This document shows positions 7,579 through 15,590 of a stretch of 38,910 bases of DNA, in pieces. The DNA comes from Peptococcaceae bacterium SCADC1_2_3 (lineage in GTDB: Bacteria > Bacillota > Desulfotomaculia > Desulfotomaculales > Nap2-2B): contig JJNX02000011.1 of NCBI GenBank assembly GCA_000681355.2, positions 1 through 38,910 of the forward strand, written 5' to 3'. The notes under the pieces are model-generated. The model did not search any database. It worked only from the letters and a program-made list of their open reading frames with translations, and was not told the DNA's origin. Within the stretch, counting starts at the first letter, position 1, and each line of letters begins with the position of its first letter. Position numbers and translations under genes: made by a program.

Positions 7579-8817
7579 TTGTTTCCTTTTGATCAGGTTT
7601 TACCCTTAATCATAGCAAACATAGGCCGAGTATTTTTTAACCCTATTTTTTGGCTGGTGGTATTTTTGGTTGCCTTGCAGTATCGCCGGATGGCCGCGGC
7701 AAAAGAGGCCATTTACGGCATCCGGTTAAAGCAAGGATGGGGGGATGTTTTTACTGCTGTGGTATACGGCATTTTGGGAGGCTTAATAGGCAGTGTCATT
7801 ATGGTGGTAGTAGGACTAACTTTATCAGGCACGGGCTTGATTTACCTTTGGCCGGTGGCTATCCTTTTAATGCTTATTAACCCGCGGTTTTTATGCTTTG
7901 CTTACGCGGGAGGTATTATAGCCTTAAGTAACCTGATATTTAACTTCCCCCAGGTAAATATTTCCCAGTTATTGGCTTTGGTAGCTATTCTTCATTTAGT
8001 GGAAAGTCTGCTTATTTTTTTTAGCGGTCATTTAGGAGCTGTGCCGGCCTATTTTAAAGCGGCAAATGGCCAACTGGTGGGAGGCTTTACTTTACAGAGG
8101 TTTTGGCCTATTCCCATTGTTGCCCTGATGGTAGTTGGACAAACCTTTCTCCCCGAAGGAATAAACATGCCGGATTGGTGGCCTTTAATTAAACCAGAAA
8201 TAGAAGGAGATCTGAAAAACGCAGTATACACACTTATTCCAGTAATTGCGGCCCTGGGTTACGGTGATTTAGCCCTGGCGCGTCCTCCGGTAAAAAAGAG
8301 CCGGTTATCCGCTTACTTTTTAGGGGTTTACAGTCTTGTTTTATTGCTATTCGCCACCCTGGCCCAAAACTTTAAAGAATTAGCTTTGCTGGCCGCCTTA
8401 TTTTCTCCTTTAGGTCACGAATTAATTATTTTTATGGGCAAAAAAATTGAATTTCAAGCTTCACCTATTTATATTTCTTCTCCCGATGGGGTTCGGGTAC
8501 TGGACACCCTAAAAAATACCCCGGCCTGGCAGGCGGGAATTCGTTCCTATGATTTAGTTTTAAGAGTAAATGGTTTACCGGTCTTTGACCGGGTCAGTTT
8601 AGAAAATAGCTTAAAGTTAAAAGAAAAACAAGAACCAATAGAGGTTGAGTACCTCCAGGGAGAGACGCAAAATTACCGTCGGGAAATATGCCAACCGCCC
8701 CGGGAAGGACAGCCCTTTGGCCTTCTCCTGGTCCCCGGCAAAGAAGAAAGAAGCTATCTGGAACTTAACAGCAGTGGGCTGCTGGGACGGTGGTGGCAAA
8801 AGCTTAGGCGCCGCTAA
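7579..8817 (+). CDS. Polytopic membrane protein with C-terminal PDZ domain (MinJ-like)
   Basis: 412 aa with about eight hydrophobic segments in the first 290 residues (e.g. FWLVVFLVAL, GILGGLIGSVIMVVVGLTL, LLALVAILHLVESLLIFF, LGVYSLVLLLFATLA). A PDZ domain follows at about 295-375 (ISSPDGVRVLDTLKNTPAWQ, then AGIRSYDLVLRVNGLPV). This architecture, and the position after ctpA and the ftsEX cluster, match Bacillus subtilis MinJ (YvjD), which links DivIVA to MinCD in septum placement. The functional transfer is inference, since the membrane part diverges quickly. The TTG start is preceded by AAGGTGA. It is probably co-transcribed with ctpA. Confidence 0.85.
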   Translation: MFPFDQVLPLIIANIGRVFFNPIFWLVVFLVALQYRRMAAAKEAIYGIRLKQGWGDVFTAVVYGILGGLIGSVIMVVVGLTLSGTGLIYLWPVAILLMLINPRFLCFAYAGGIIALSNLIFNFPQVNISQLLALVAILHLVESLLIFFSGHLGAVPAYFKAANGQLVGGFTLQRFWPIPIVALMVVGQTFLPEGINMPDWWPLIKPEIEGDLKNAVYTLIPVIAALGYGDLALARPPVKKSRLSAYFLGVYSLVLLLFATLAQNFKELALLAALFSPLGHELIIFMGKKIEFQASPIYISSPDGVRVLDTLKNTPAWQAGIRSYDLVLRVNGLPVFDRVSLENSLKLKEKQEPIEVEYLQGETQNYRREICQPPREGQPFGLLLVPGKEERSYLELNSSGLLGRWWQKLRRR

Positions 8818-8904
8818 CCCGGTTTGAAGCAAGTCTAAGTGCTGTCAATGAGATGCATTGAAGCGAGCGAAAAACCATGCCACCACAAAAGAGGTTTTAA
8901 AAAC

Positions 8905-9396
8905 ATGAAGATTGTAGTTATTTCAGATACCCATATTAAACGGGAAGAAAAGTGGCTTCCCCGGGAAGTAGAAAAGGCCCTTCAAGAAGCTGATCTTACG
9001 GTTCATTGTGGTGACTTTATAGTTCCCTCTGTTTATGAGCGATTAAAAAATTTAAACAAAAAGGGTAAATTAATTGCTGTACACGGAAATATGGATGCAC
9101 CAGAACTGGTGAGTATTCTTCCCGCCAAGGCTACGTTTGAGGTCGCGGGTTACCGGATAGGGGTAACCCATGGCTTTGGTTCCCCTCAAAATTTGATTGA
9201 CGTAGTAAAATATGAGTTTGAGGGGGTTGAAATTATCCTTTTTGGTCACTCCCATAGCCCTATAAATGAGGTCAAAGAAGGTATTCTTTTTTTTAATCCG
9301 GGAAGCCCGACCGATAAAAGGTTTGCTCCTTTTAATTCATACGGTGTTCTTGAGTTAGGCCAAGAAATTAAAAGGGAAATTGTTATCTTAAAATAA
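8905..9396 (+). CDS. YfcE/MJ0936-type metallophosphoesterase
   Basis: 163-aa calcineurin-like phosphodiesterase of the small YfcE/MJ0936 class. All metal-binding motifs are present: ISDTH (DxH), HCGDF (GD), VHGNMD (GN plus D), VTHGFG and FGHSHSP (GHxH). The physiological substrate is unknown; family members hydrolyse model phosphodiesters. I chose the ATG at 8905 (MKIVVISDTH) because the fold begins right there and AAAAGAGG lies 10 bases upstream; the longer frame from 8839 adds an unconserved tail. Bases 8818-8904, between the PDZ gene and this start, show no other feature. Confidence 0.93.
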   Translation: MKIVVISDTHIKREEKWLPREVEKALQEADLTVHCGDFIVPSVYERLKNLNKKGKLIAVHGNMDAPELVSILPAKATFEVAGYRIGVTHGFGSPQNLIDVVKYEFEGVEIILFGHSHSPINEVKEGILFFNPGSPTDKRFAPFNSYGVLELGQEIKREIVILK

Positions 9397-9411
9397 GTTG
9401 GAAAGTAACTC

Positions 9412-11127
9412 ATGGAATCTACGGAACTTACGGAAAAAATAATCGATGTAGCCAGGGGAAATGCCCCGGCTGATATTTTATTAAAAGATGCTTTACTGGT
9501 TAATGTTTTTACCGGGGAAATTTTAACCGCCAACGTTGCCGTAAAGGACAGTGTTATTGCCGGAGTGGGAGATTACTCCTGGGGACAGGAGGTAGTAAAC
9601 CTTACTGGTAAATATTTAATTCCTGGTTTAATTGACGCCCACCTCCATATTGAAAGCTCTTTGCTTACCCCGGCCGGCTTTGCTGCCGCGGCCGTTATTC
9701 ACGGCACCACCACCGTTATTGCCGACCCGCACGAGATTGTTAATGTGGCTGGCCTTGACGGCTTGCGTTATATGGTGAAAGCTGCTCAGGAGCTACCGCT
9801 GGATATATTTTATATGCTCCCTTCTTGCGTCCCGGCTACCCAACTGGAAGCAGCAGGGACATTTATTGGCCCCGCAGAAATTCAGGAAGGCTTTAAAATC
9901 TGTCCGTCGTCCCCGGGTCTGGCGGAGGTAATGAATTTCCCCGGCGTTTACCTTAAAGAACCAGACGTTTTAGCCAAAATTAAAATAGCTCGTGAAAACA
10001 AGCGTTTGATTGACGGCCATGCGCCGGCTTTAAGCGGGAAAAATTTAAACGCTTACTTAAGCGCGGGCATCCTAACCGACCATGAGTGCACTGCCTTAGA
10101 AGAAGCCTTGGAAAAACTTCGCCTGGGAATGAAAATAATTATCCGCGAAGGTTCGGCCGCCAAAAACCTGCTTGACTTGCTGCCCCTGGTGAATGAAAAA
10201 ACCTGCCCTAATCTTTTTTTTGGCTGCGATGACCTCCATCCGGTAGATTTAATTACCGGGGGGGAGATAGATAATATTTTACGCCGGGCGGTGGCTGCCG
10301 GCCTTGAGTTCGTAACGGCAGTGCAAATGGCCACCCTTAATCCTGCCCGGCATTATCACTTGCCAGGCTTGGGAGGCATTGCCCCTGGCTACAAGGCCGA
10401 CCTGGTGGTGGTAAATAATTTAACTGAATTTAAGGTAGAAATGGTTTATAAGGCGGGTAAGCTGGTGGCCCGCGAGGGAAAAATCCTTGGTAGTTTATCT
10501 GAAGTGATAGATAAAAAGATGTTAAATACCGTACATCTTCCGGACTTAAAAGGAAGACTAACCTTAAAAAAGCCGCCTTCAAGTACTTTGGCCCGGGTTA
10601 TTGAGGTGTTTCCAAACCAAATTCTTACCAAAGGTGTACTTGTTCCGGCCGGTAAAATCAGCCTCTCAGAAGGTATTTTAGAGGTGGCCGTAGTGGAACG
10701 CCACGGCAAAAACGGCAACGTAGCGCTGGGTTTAGTTAAAGGGTTTGGGGTAATAAAAGGGGCCATGGCTTCAACGGTAGCCCATGACAGCCACAACCTT
10801 ATTCTAGTGGGTGCAAATGAAGAGGATATGGAACTGGCGGCCCAAACAGTAGCCGCTACGGGCGGGGGGCTAGCGGTAACAGCCGGGGGAAAGGTGCTGG
10901 CCTCTTTAGCTTTGCCGGTTGCCGGTTTAATGTCGGACCAGGACGCATCTACCGTGGCCAGGCAGTATCAAAAACTGAGTAATGCCGCCCGGGAAATTGG
11001 GTGCACCCTGCCTTCATCTTTTATGACCATGTCCTTTCTTGCCCTGCCGGTAATTCCGGAATTAAGGATTACCGATAGGGGGTTAGTAGATGTAAATAAG
11101 CTTGAATTTACGGCGCTGTGGGTATAA
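9412..11127 (+). CDS. ade: Adenine deaminase (AdeC type)
   Basis: Converts adenine to hypoxanthine and ammonia in purine salvage, using a binuclear metal centre. The 571-aa length fits bacterial AdeC. Amidohydrolase motifs in order: LIDAHLHIESS (HxH), GTTTVIADPHEIVNV, YLKEPDVLAKI, DGHAPALSG, TDHECTALEEAL and GCDDLHPVDL (late Asp). The AdeC-specific C-terminal domain follows, with AHDSHNLILVGANEEDM, GGGLAVTAGGKVLASLALPV and GLMSDQDA. ATG with GGAAAG upstream, 15 bases after the phosphodiesterase gene. Confidence 0.96.
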   Translation: MESTELTEKIIDVARGNAPADILLKDALLVNVFTGEILTANVAVKDSVIAGVGDYSWGQEVVNLTGKYLIPGLIDAHLHIESSLLTPAGFAAAAVIHGTTTVIADPHEIVNVAGLDGLRYMVKAAQELPLDIFYMLPSCVPATQLEAAGTFIGPAEIQEGFKICPSSPGLAEVMNFPGVYLKEPDVLAKIKIARENKRLIDGHAPALSGKNLNAYLSAGILTDHECTALEEALEKLRLGMKIIIREGSAAKNLLDLLPLVNEKTCPNLFFGCDDLHPVDLITGGEIDNILRRAVAAGLEFVTAVQMATLNPARHYHLPGLGGIAPGYKADLVVVNNLTEFKVEMVYKAGKLVAREGKILGSLSEVIDKKMLNTVHLPDLKGRLTLKKPPSSTLARVIEVFPNQILTKGVLVPAGKISLSEGILEVAVVERHGKNGNVALGLVKGFGVIKGAMASTVAHDSHNLILVGANEEDMELAAQTVAATGGGLAVTAGGKVLASLALPVAGLMSDQDASTVARQYQKLSNAAREIGCTLPSSFMTMSFLALPVIPELRITDRGLVDVNKLEFTALWV

Positions 11128-11201
11128 GGCTATTTAAAATGTGGGTAGAGATTATTGAGTATGCGTATTCCTGAACAGTGCGAGGCGGTGCTTTAAACTC
11201 A

Positions 11202-12095
11202 ATGGACATTGTTTCATTCGAAAAAGTCACTAAGAGTTACAAAAACAATGGCGTTGTCGCATTGAAAAATGTGACTTTCAAAATAGAGAGCAGTCAAATC
11301 ATCGGTCTCATTGGACGGAACGGTGCTGGCAAAACCACTTTAATCAATATCTTGATGGGATTTATTCCCCAAACAACAGGTAATGTTTTGGTTTTTAACA
11401 AAAAGCCCGGAAAAGCCAATCGACAAATTGGTTACGTGCCGGATTTTCCTCACTTTCATCAAAAAGAGACGGTTTTCTTGTTGCTTATGGCTCTGGCAAA
11501 GATGCGAAAGATCGAGCATAAAAAGCAGCGGCAAAGATGTCTTGAGGTTATTGAAAAATTTGAACTTAATAGCTTTGCGCATCGAAAGCTCTGCCAGTTA
11601 TCAAAAGGCATGCTGCAACGATTTAATATTGCTCAAGGGATGCTTAGCGACCCAGATCTTGTGGTTATGGACGAGCCCTTGTCAAGCCTTGATCCATTTG
11701 GTCAAAGTGAAATAATCGATTTTATCTTAAAATTGCGCCGTCCCGGTCGTACTATGCTTATTAGTTCACATCTTTTATTTCACTTAGAAAAAATTTGCGA
11801 CCAAGTTTTAGTTCTGGACAAAGGAATAACTAAGTTTTTTGACAAACCGAACAGTTACTTAAATGAAACAACTACTATTAAGTTTTCTAAACCCTTAACG
11901 GACTTGCACATACAGGATTTCGCAAGTTTAGGTGTAAAGCTATTAAATAAAAAGGAGATAGAGATTGATCAGCGGGGGGACAACATTTATCATCTCTTGC
12001 GCTACTGCGCAGATCAGAAGCTTGAGATCGAATCCTTGGCCCGCAGCAAAGGCTCCCTTGAGGATCTATTTCTAAGTTTAGTAAAGGATGAGTGA
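11202..12095 (+). CDS. ABC transporter ATP-binding protein
   Basis: ATPase of an ABC-2-type exporter. Walker A IGLIGRNGAGKTTLINILMG, signature LSKGMLQRFNIAQGML, Walker B LVVMDEPLSSLDP and switch His in ISSHLL. A C-terminal extension of about 90 residues resembles that of NatA/CcmA-like drug or lantibiotic exporters. I prefer the ATG at 11202 (MDIVSFEKVTKSY), where the ABC fold begins; GTG at 11178 (in frame) is possible, and GAGGCGG lies about 13 bases before the ATG. The permease follows after 3 bases. Substrate unknown. Codon use looks less patterned than in the flanking housekeeping genes, which with the accessory surroundings hints at acquisition. Confidence 0.9.
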   Translation: MDIVSFEKVTKSYKNNGVVALKNVTFKIESSQIIGLIGRNGAGKTTLINILMGFIPQTTGNVLVFNKKPGKANRQIGYVPDFPHFHQKETVFLLLMALAKMRKIEHKKQRQRCLEVIEKFELNSFAHRKLCQLSKGMLQRFNIAQGMLSDPDLVVMDEPLSSLDPFGQSEIIDFILKLRRPGRTMLISSHLLFHLEKICDQVLVLDKGITKFFDKPNSYLNETTTIKFSKPLTDLHIQDFASLGVKLLNKKEIEIDQRGDNIYHLLRYCADQKLEIESLARSKGSLEDLFLSLVKDE

Positions 12096-12098
12096 GGT

Positions 12099-12800
12099 AT
12101 GATCGCTTTAACCAGTCTGCTAATTAGGGATTATGTCAGATCATGGAAAGTAGCATTGGAGCTGATTCTTTTGGTGATTTTTCTCAACATGGGAGTCTTG
12201 CAGAAAGATCAACCGACCGAAAATTTAATGGCGATTGGCCTTTTCTCGCTATTTCTAATTCCCATCGTCTCGCTTCGTTTAAGTGGGAGCACTGCCACAG
12301 TCAAGTGCCGCTACATCTTGGCGACCGGCATTGGCCGTAGCGTTTACCTGTTTGCCGTGGCTTTTGCTTCCTTTCTCATAGTAGCTGCTTTGCTGATGAT
12401 AGCGTTTTTAGTTGCAGCGTTTAAAACGCCTGAGATATTTGATATTAGCTTATTCAGCCGCCTCATTTTGTTCGGTGCTTTGATTGCTCTAAACATAGCC
12501 ATCTGCGTTTTCTTTTCCAAGCTTTTATTTGGCAGGTGGGGTACAGGAGCGGCCATTTTTCTAATTGTTTTTACCGGCGTAGTCGACCCAAACCCCCTTA
12601 ATCATCCTTTAGTAAGATCTATTATAAGCACTTTAAAAATTTTGCTTCCTTGGGAAAGTCGGGCAATAGAAATAATTGGCAATAGCTCTCTAGATGGTTG
12701 GCTGATCGTGGTTTTTCAAATTGTTGTTTTTACGCTCGCTATCGGTTTCGTAGCAAATTATATCTTTCAAAAAAAGGAGCTTATTTTTGATGAGGAATGA
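12099..12800 (+). CDS. ABC-2-type transporter permease
   Basis: 233-aa membrane protein with about six hydrophobic segments (LELILLVIFLNMGVL, LMAIGLFSLFLIPIVSL, YLFAVAFASFLIVAALLMIAF, LILFGALIALNIAICVFF, GAAIFLIVFTGVVDP, WLIVVFQIVVFTLAIGFVAN). It starts 3 bases after the ATPase gene stop, so the pair is one operon and together makes a plausible exporter. No substrate gene (peptide precursor or modification enzyme) is visible nearby. Confidence 0.85.
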   Translation: MIALTSLLIRDYVRSWKVALELILLVIFLNMGVLQKDQPTENLMAIGLFSLFLIPIVSLRLSGSTATVKCRYILATGIGRSVYLFAVAFASFLIVAALLMIAFLVAAFKTPEIFDISLFSRLILFGALIALNIAICVFFSKLLFGRWGTGAAIFLIVFTGVVDPNPLNHPLVRSIISTLKILLPWESRAIEIIGNSSLDGWLIVVFQIVVFTLAIGFVANYIFQKKELIFDEE

Positions 12801-13075
12801 GCACAATTCTAGATTTTATCTGTTCAAGAAGCGGGGGCATTTTTTCGTTTTCAAGGGTTATAAGATTTTAAACAAAAATTTATAGATTAACGTATTGCTT
12901 GCTTATCTTATTAGGGTCATGGATTGCGTTTCTCTTTATTTTATCTATATACTAGTATTATAATATTAGTTATGAGAAGGTTTTTTTTAGCTTACAGTAT
13001 AAAACTACTTGCGTCAATCTATAATCTGTTTTTCTTTTTCTTACTTAATCTTTAAAATTTTTCTTACTCAGATAT
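12801..13075. other. AT-rich intergenic region
   Basis: Part of a 462-base stretch without an intact gene (12801-13262). I see no convincing coding frame. A 12-base imperfect inverted repeat, TATAGATTAACG near 12880 and CGTCAATCTATA near 13011, is present but has no clear role. Confidence 0.5.
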
Positions 13076-13309
13076 TTGAATTTCATCTCCACCCCGGGGC
13101 TTCTTGCCTTTAAAATACTGCTTCCAAAGGAGCTGCCGGCAGTACGGGTAGTATTTATCCGGGACCGCGGGCCATATGCGAAAATCGGAGAGCTTTTTGG
13201 AGATATGAAAACCGGCATTGCGCCGGATATTTTCGTTATTATTTGTTGCATAAGTCAGGCAGTTACCCGTTGTTATTCTGATCAGACAGCCCTATTCCTG
13301 ACACAATAA
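13076..13309 (+). pseudogene. Remnant of a GyrI-like / effector-binding domain
   Basis: A 77-codon frame whose middle reads ELPAVRVVFIRDRGPYAKIG then ELFGDM. This resembles the core of the GyrI-like small-molecule (effector) binding domain found alone or at the C-terminus of AraC/MerR regulators, where a RxxGPYxxIGxxF pattern is typical. The rest of the domain (about 100 residues) and any DNA-binding part are missing, and the frame runs on into hepT antisense sequence. I read it as a truncated leftover. The assignment rests on this one motif. Confidence 0.4.
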
Positions 13310-13631
13310 TTGCAATTTGTTCGGTTAAGACAGGGATATCCTCAGTGCTTGTTTCCCATACTTCCTCAAGATCAACGTCGAAATATTCATGGATCAACAT
13401 ATCTCTCATACCTGCAATATCTTTCCAGAGTACTTCTGTATATTTTTCTCTAAGCGAATCCGATACGTTTTTTACTGCCTCGCCAATAACCTCAAGGTTT
13501 CTTATGACAGCAGATTGTAACTGTTTATTGGCAAAAAAGCTTTCCTTGGTTGAATCTGATAGCCATTCAGATATTTCACGCGCATAATCCAGAATATGAA
13601 TTAACCTATACTTATCACCTTTTTCTTTCAT
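13263..13631 (-). CDS. hepT: HEPN ribonuclease toxin HepT (DUF86)
   Basis: 122-aa all-helical HEPN protein of the HepT/DUF86 family. The Rx4HxY catalytic motif is intact as RDMLIHEY, preceded by AVIRNLEVIGEAVKNVSD, the usual second conserved helix. In characterised pairs HepT is an RNase silenced by AMPylation by its MntA partner. It overlaps mntA by 4 bases with mntA first, the usual order. A start at or near TTTCAT (minus-strand ATG) at 13631 fits. Confidence 0.92.
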   Translation of the reverse strand: MKEKGDKYRLIHILDYAREISEWLSDSTKESFFANKQLQSAVIRNLEVIGEAVKNVSDSLREKYTEVLWKDIAGMRDMLIHEYFDVDLEEVWETSTEDIPVLTEQIAIIVSGIGLSDQNNNG

Positions 13632-13915
13632 ATCAATACCTTTTTTTCGCGCAAAACATCTTCTTTAAAAAACTGTGACAAAGAATTCTCTGTAACAACG
13701 TCAACATCTTTTTGTAAAGCATTTTTTAACTCATTTATAATCCTTGCGCGAATAAGAAGGGACTTTCTAACACCGGGCGCATATTCGATTAGTATATCTA
13801 TATCACTGTCATCTTTTTGATCTCCTCTTGCATAGGAGCCAAAAAGGGCAGCCTTCTCTATACCATACTGACGCAATATTGGAACAGCTATTTCCTTTAT
13901 TTTTTCTATATTCAT
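13628..13915 (-). CDS. mntA: MntA-type minimal nucleotidyltransferase antitoxin
   Basis: About 95 aa, MNT fold. The catalytic motif GSYARGDQKDDSDIDILIEY gives GSx10DxD, and a third acidic position is in DVDVV. In known MntA/HepT systems this enzyme transfers AMP to a Tyr of the HepT Rx4HxY motif, which is present here in the neighbour. Two in-frame ATGs (13918, 13915) and a GTG (13924) are possible. AGAGGTGA lies 5 bases before the 13915 ATG, which I chose. Confidence 0.9.
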   Translation of the reverse strand: MNIEKIKEIAVPILRQYGIEKAALFGSYARGDQKDDSDIDILIEYAPGVRKSLLIRARIINELKNALQKDVDVVTENSLSQFFKEDVLREKKVLI

Positions 13916-13960
13916 CATATTCACCTCTAATAAGGTAATTCGGGGGATACCATACTAAAT

Positions 13961-14131
13961 TTACATACTTTTAACCAGGTTGTCGTGGACAAACTCGGCG
14001 CCGCCGTACTCTACCCCGGTTGTTTCCTTGATGTTATCGTTATACAAGGCATTCAAAAGGTTGAGCAAAGGTTTTTTCGATAAATGAAACAGCCTTTTAA
14101 TCAGTTCATCCATTTTTATGGCGGTATTCAT
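13961..14131 (-). pseudogene. Truncated N-terminus of a probable PD-(D/E)XK (Rpn-like) nuclease
   Basis: A 56-codon frame beginning MNTAIKMDELIKRLFHLSKK and continuing with LLNLLNALYNDNI and VEYGGAEFV. These resemble the first 50-60 residues of transposon-associated PD-(D/E)XK/Rpn-type proteins, which normally run to about 300 aa. The catalytic core is absent and the frame ends at TAA (13961-13963). I treat it as a relic. The family call is tentative because it rests on N-terminal helices only. Confidence 0.4.
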
Positions 14132-14246
14132 TGCATCGCCTGCCTGGAATTTGTTTTGATTGTATTTTATCACGAAGGGGAGGGGAATTCCACATTTAAC
14201 TTTGATTGCAAATGAAACCATAATACCAAAGCAATTCCCAGGCAAA

Positions 14247-14273
14247 AAGCTGATAGCTGAAAGCTGACTGCTG
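14247..14273. repeat. Short AGCTGA/AGCTGAT-type tandem repeat
   Basis: The sequence reads AAGCTGATAGCTGAAAGCTG and continues with ACTGCT: about four degenerate 7-base units (AGCTGAT, AGCTGAA, AGCTGAC). It lies exactly where the start codon and first residues of the following DUF2283 frame should be. Confidence 0.6.
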
Positions 14274-14274
14274 T

Positions 14275-14493
14275 AATGAAATAGATGCCTTATATTTAAA
14301 GTTTGAGGATGAGACACCAGAAGGGGTTATAGAAATTTCTGAAGGCGTCAATTTAGATACAACTTCTGAAGATAGGATAGTAGGTATAGAAATCCTAAAT
14401 GCCTCTAAAAAGATAGATTTAAAAACAATTTTATCTTATACGCTTGAATTTGAAAAAGACTTAATGACTCAAAGGAAAGGTGAGGTCTTATGA
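14275..14493 (+). pseudogene. DUF2283 protein lacking its start
   Basis: The frame reads NEIDALYLKFEDETPEGVIE then ISEGVNLDTTSEDRIVGIEI and LNASKKI, a clear DUF2283 signature (D-ALY-, E-V-, G-VGIEILxAS). The usual M-x-x-x-Y-D start is missing. A stop (TAG, 14254-14256) and the 7-base repeat lie directly upstream with no in-frame ATG, GTG or TTG, and the only ATG there (14276) is out of frame. Its TGA overlaps the ATG of the DUF433 frame (ATGA), so it was once the first gene of that operon. Confidence 0.7.
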
Positions 14494-14731
14494 ACCCATT
14501 GATAAAGAGGATTTCTATTGATTCAAATGTTTGTTTTGGTAAGCCTTGTATCCGGAGAACGAGAATATGGGTGTCGCTTATCCTGGATTTTTTAGCAAGT
14601 GGAATGATATAGAAGAAATTTTGACTGAATACCCCCATTTGGAAGTTGAAGATATCCGGGCCGCATTAGCTTACGGGGCGGAAATGACCAGGGAACGTTA
14701 CGTAGAAATCCCGGTGGAGGCAATAGGTTGA
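14490..14731 (+). pseudogene. DUF433 antitoxin-like gene with a frameshift
   Basis: The first frame, from the ATG at 14490, gives MNPLIKRISIDSNVCFGKPC then IRRTRIWVSLILDFLASG and hits TAG a few codons later. The neighbouring frame continues exactly on: NDIEEILTEYPHLEVEDIRA, then ALAYGAEMTRERYVEIPVEA. Together they make a complete 80-aa DUF433 protein, the antitoxin-type partner of DUF5615. Restoring one base in the short A run at 14603-14604 repairs the frame. It is either a real inactivating deletion or a sequencing error. Confidence 0.8.
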
Positions 14732-14889
14732 AATTTAAGCTTGATGAAAATTTTGGGGCAAGAACCCAAGGGCTTTTTCAAGAAGCCGGACATGACGTGA
14801 AAACTGTCCGGGATCAAAAATTACAAGGATGTAATGATAAAAATATTGGGGCGAGTTATAACCTCATCAGGAACGATCTTCCCGGATAG
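14728..14889 (+). pseudogene. Truncated DUF5615 PIN-like toxin
   Basis: A TTG start overlaps the DUF433 stop (TTGA), giving MKFKLDENFGARTQGLFQEA then GHDVKTVRDQKLQGCNDKNI. This is the N-terminal third of DUF5615 proteins, with the conserved LDEN acidic motif and the GHDV-TV-D strand. Intact family members are about 110-120 aa. Here similarity ends after about 40 residues and the frame stops at 53, so the PIN-like active site is incomplete. Confidence 0.75.
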
Positions 14890-15013
14890 CTTCGGCCACT
14901 GCTTCATAAGGGATACCCGCTTCGGCCACAGCTTGCTGGATTCTTTCTAAAGCTTCAACAAGGTAGGCTTGATAATTATCTTGATGTATATTAGAATATT
15001 GATTAAATTCCAT
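14867..15013 (-). CDS. Possible small protein (48 aa), unrecognised
   Basis: An ATG-started minus-strand frame encodes MEFNQYSNIHQDNYQAYLVE then ALERIQQAVAEAGIPYEAVA and EAIREDRS: helical, with a plausible codon pattern. No Shine-Dalgarno is visible upstream (the strand reads CCTCTCTGTAAT before the ATG), and the far end overlaps the DUF5615 remnant. It could be a relic of an antitoxin-like gene or chance. Confidence 0.25.
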   Translation of the reverse strand: MEFNQYSNIHQDNYQAYLVEALERIQQAVAEAGIPYEAVAEAIREDRS

Positions 15014-15039
15014 ATTACAGAGAGGGGTAGGGTTTTTAA

Positions 15040-15273
15040 ATGCGGGCCATTCAAATTACAATTGATGAAGGTCTGTTAAAAGAAGTTGATCAGACTGTCC
15101 AGCAACTTGGCATCACGAGATCAGCGTTTATCCGGGATGCTCTCCGGCTTACTCTGAAAAAACAGAAAGTTTTACTACTAGAGCATAAACATCGGGAAGG
15201 TTATCTTAAAAAACCTGTTGAACCAGGCGAATTTGACATTTGGGAACCTGAACAGGAGTGGGGAAACGGATGA
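15040..15273 (+). CDS. Ribbon-helix-helix antitoxin of a MazEF-like pair
   Basis: 77 aa. The N-terminal part, MRAIQITIDEGLLKEVDQTV then QQLGITRSAFIRDALRLTL, is a CopG/Arc-type ribbon-helix-helix DNA-binding fold: one strand, a turn at GITRSAF, and two helices. The C-terminal tail (residues 50-77) is the likely toxin-binding segment. Its TGA overlaps the ATG of the MazF-like gene. GAGAGGGGTAGGG precedes the ATG. Antitoxins of this type normally repress their own operon. Confidence 0.88.
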   Translation: MRAIQITIDEGLLKEVDQTVQQLGITRSAFIRDALRLTLKKQKVLLLEHKHREGYLKKPVEPGEFDIWEPEQEWGNG

Positions 15274-15590
15274 ATCGGGGGGAGGTAAGATGGTATGCTT
15301 TTAAGCCCCCGGACAAAAAACGGCCCATTTTAATTTTGACTCGAAATTCAGCTATTTCTTTTCTTAACGAAATTACCGTTGCTCCTATAACATCGAACAT
15401 CAGAAATATACCTTCGGAAATTGTAATTGGCCCGGAAGACGGGATGTCTACTACCTGCGCCGTGAACTTCGATTATATTCAGACAGTTTCAAAAGCAAAA
15501 TTAGGAGAGTTGATCACCACTCTTCCGGTTGAAAAAATGGCTGAAGCCGACTATGCTATATGCTTTGCTTTAGGAATCAAAAGTGTTTAA
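15270..15590 (+). CDS. MazF/PemK-family mRNA interferase toxin
   Basis: About 106 aa from the ATG at 15270, which overlaps the antitoxin stop (ATGA). The PemK/MazF fold is clear: MNRGEVRWYAF, then RPILILTRNSAISFLNEITV, APITSNIRNIPSEIVIG, and CAVNFDYIQTVSKAKLGELI. The family cuts mRNA at short sequence motifs. The catalytic positions (Arg in the first loop region, Thr/Ser in PITS) look conserved, so the toxin is probably active. It converges with rluD, with a 4-base overlap of the 3' ends. Confidence 0.92.
   Translation: MNRGEVRWYAFKPPDKKRPILILTRNSAISFLNEITVAPITSNIRNIPSEIVIGPEDGMSTTCAVNFDYIQTVSKAKLGELITTLPVEKMAEADYAICFALGIKSV

Noticed and set aside
10053-10796. Long minus-strand open frames inside the adenine deaminase gene
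   Set aside because: They are antisense shadows of a clearly conserved coding sequence, and their translations show no family features.
13263-15590. Phage-defence island of a known type (CBASS, retron, CRISPR)
   Set aside because: No cyclase, effector, cas gene or spaced direct-repeat array is present; only toxin-antitoxin-type genes and relics were found.
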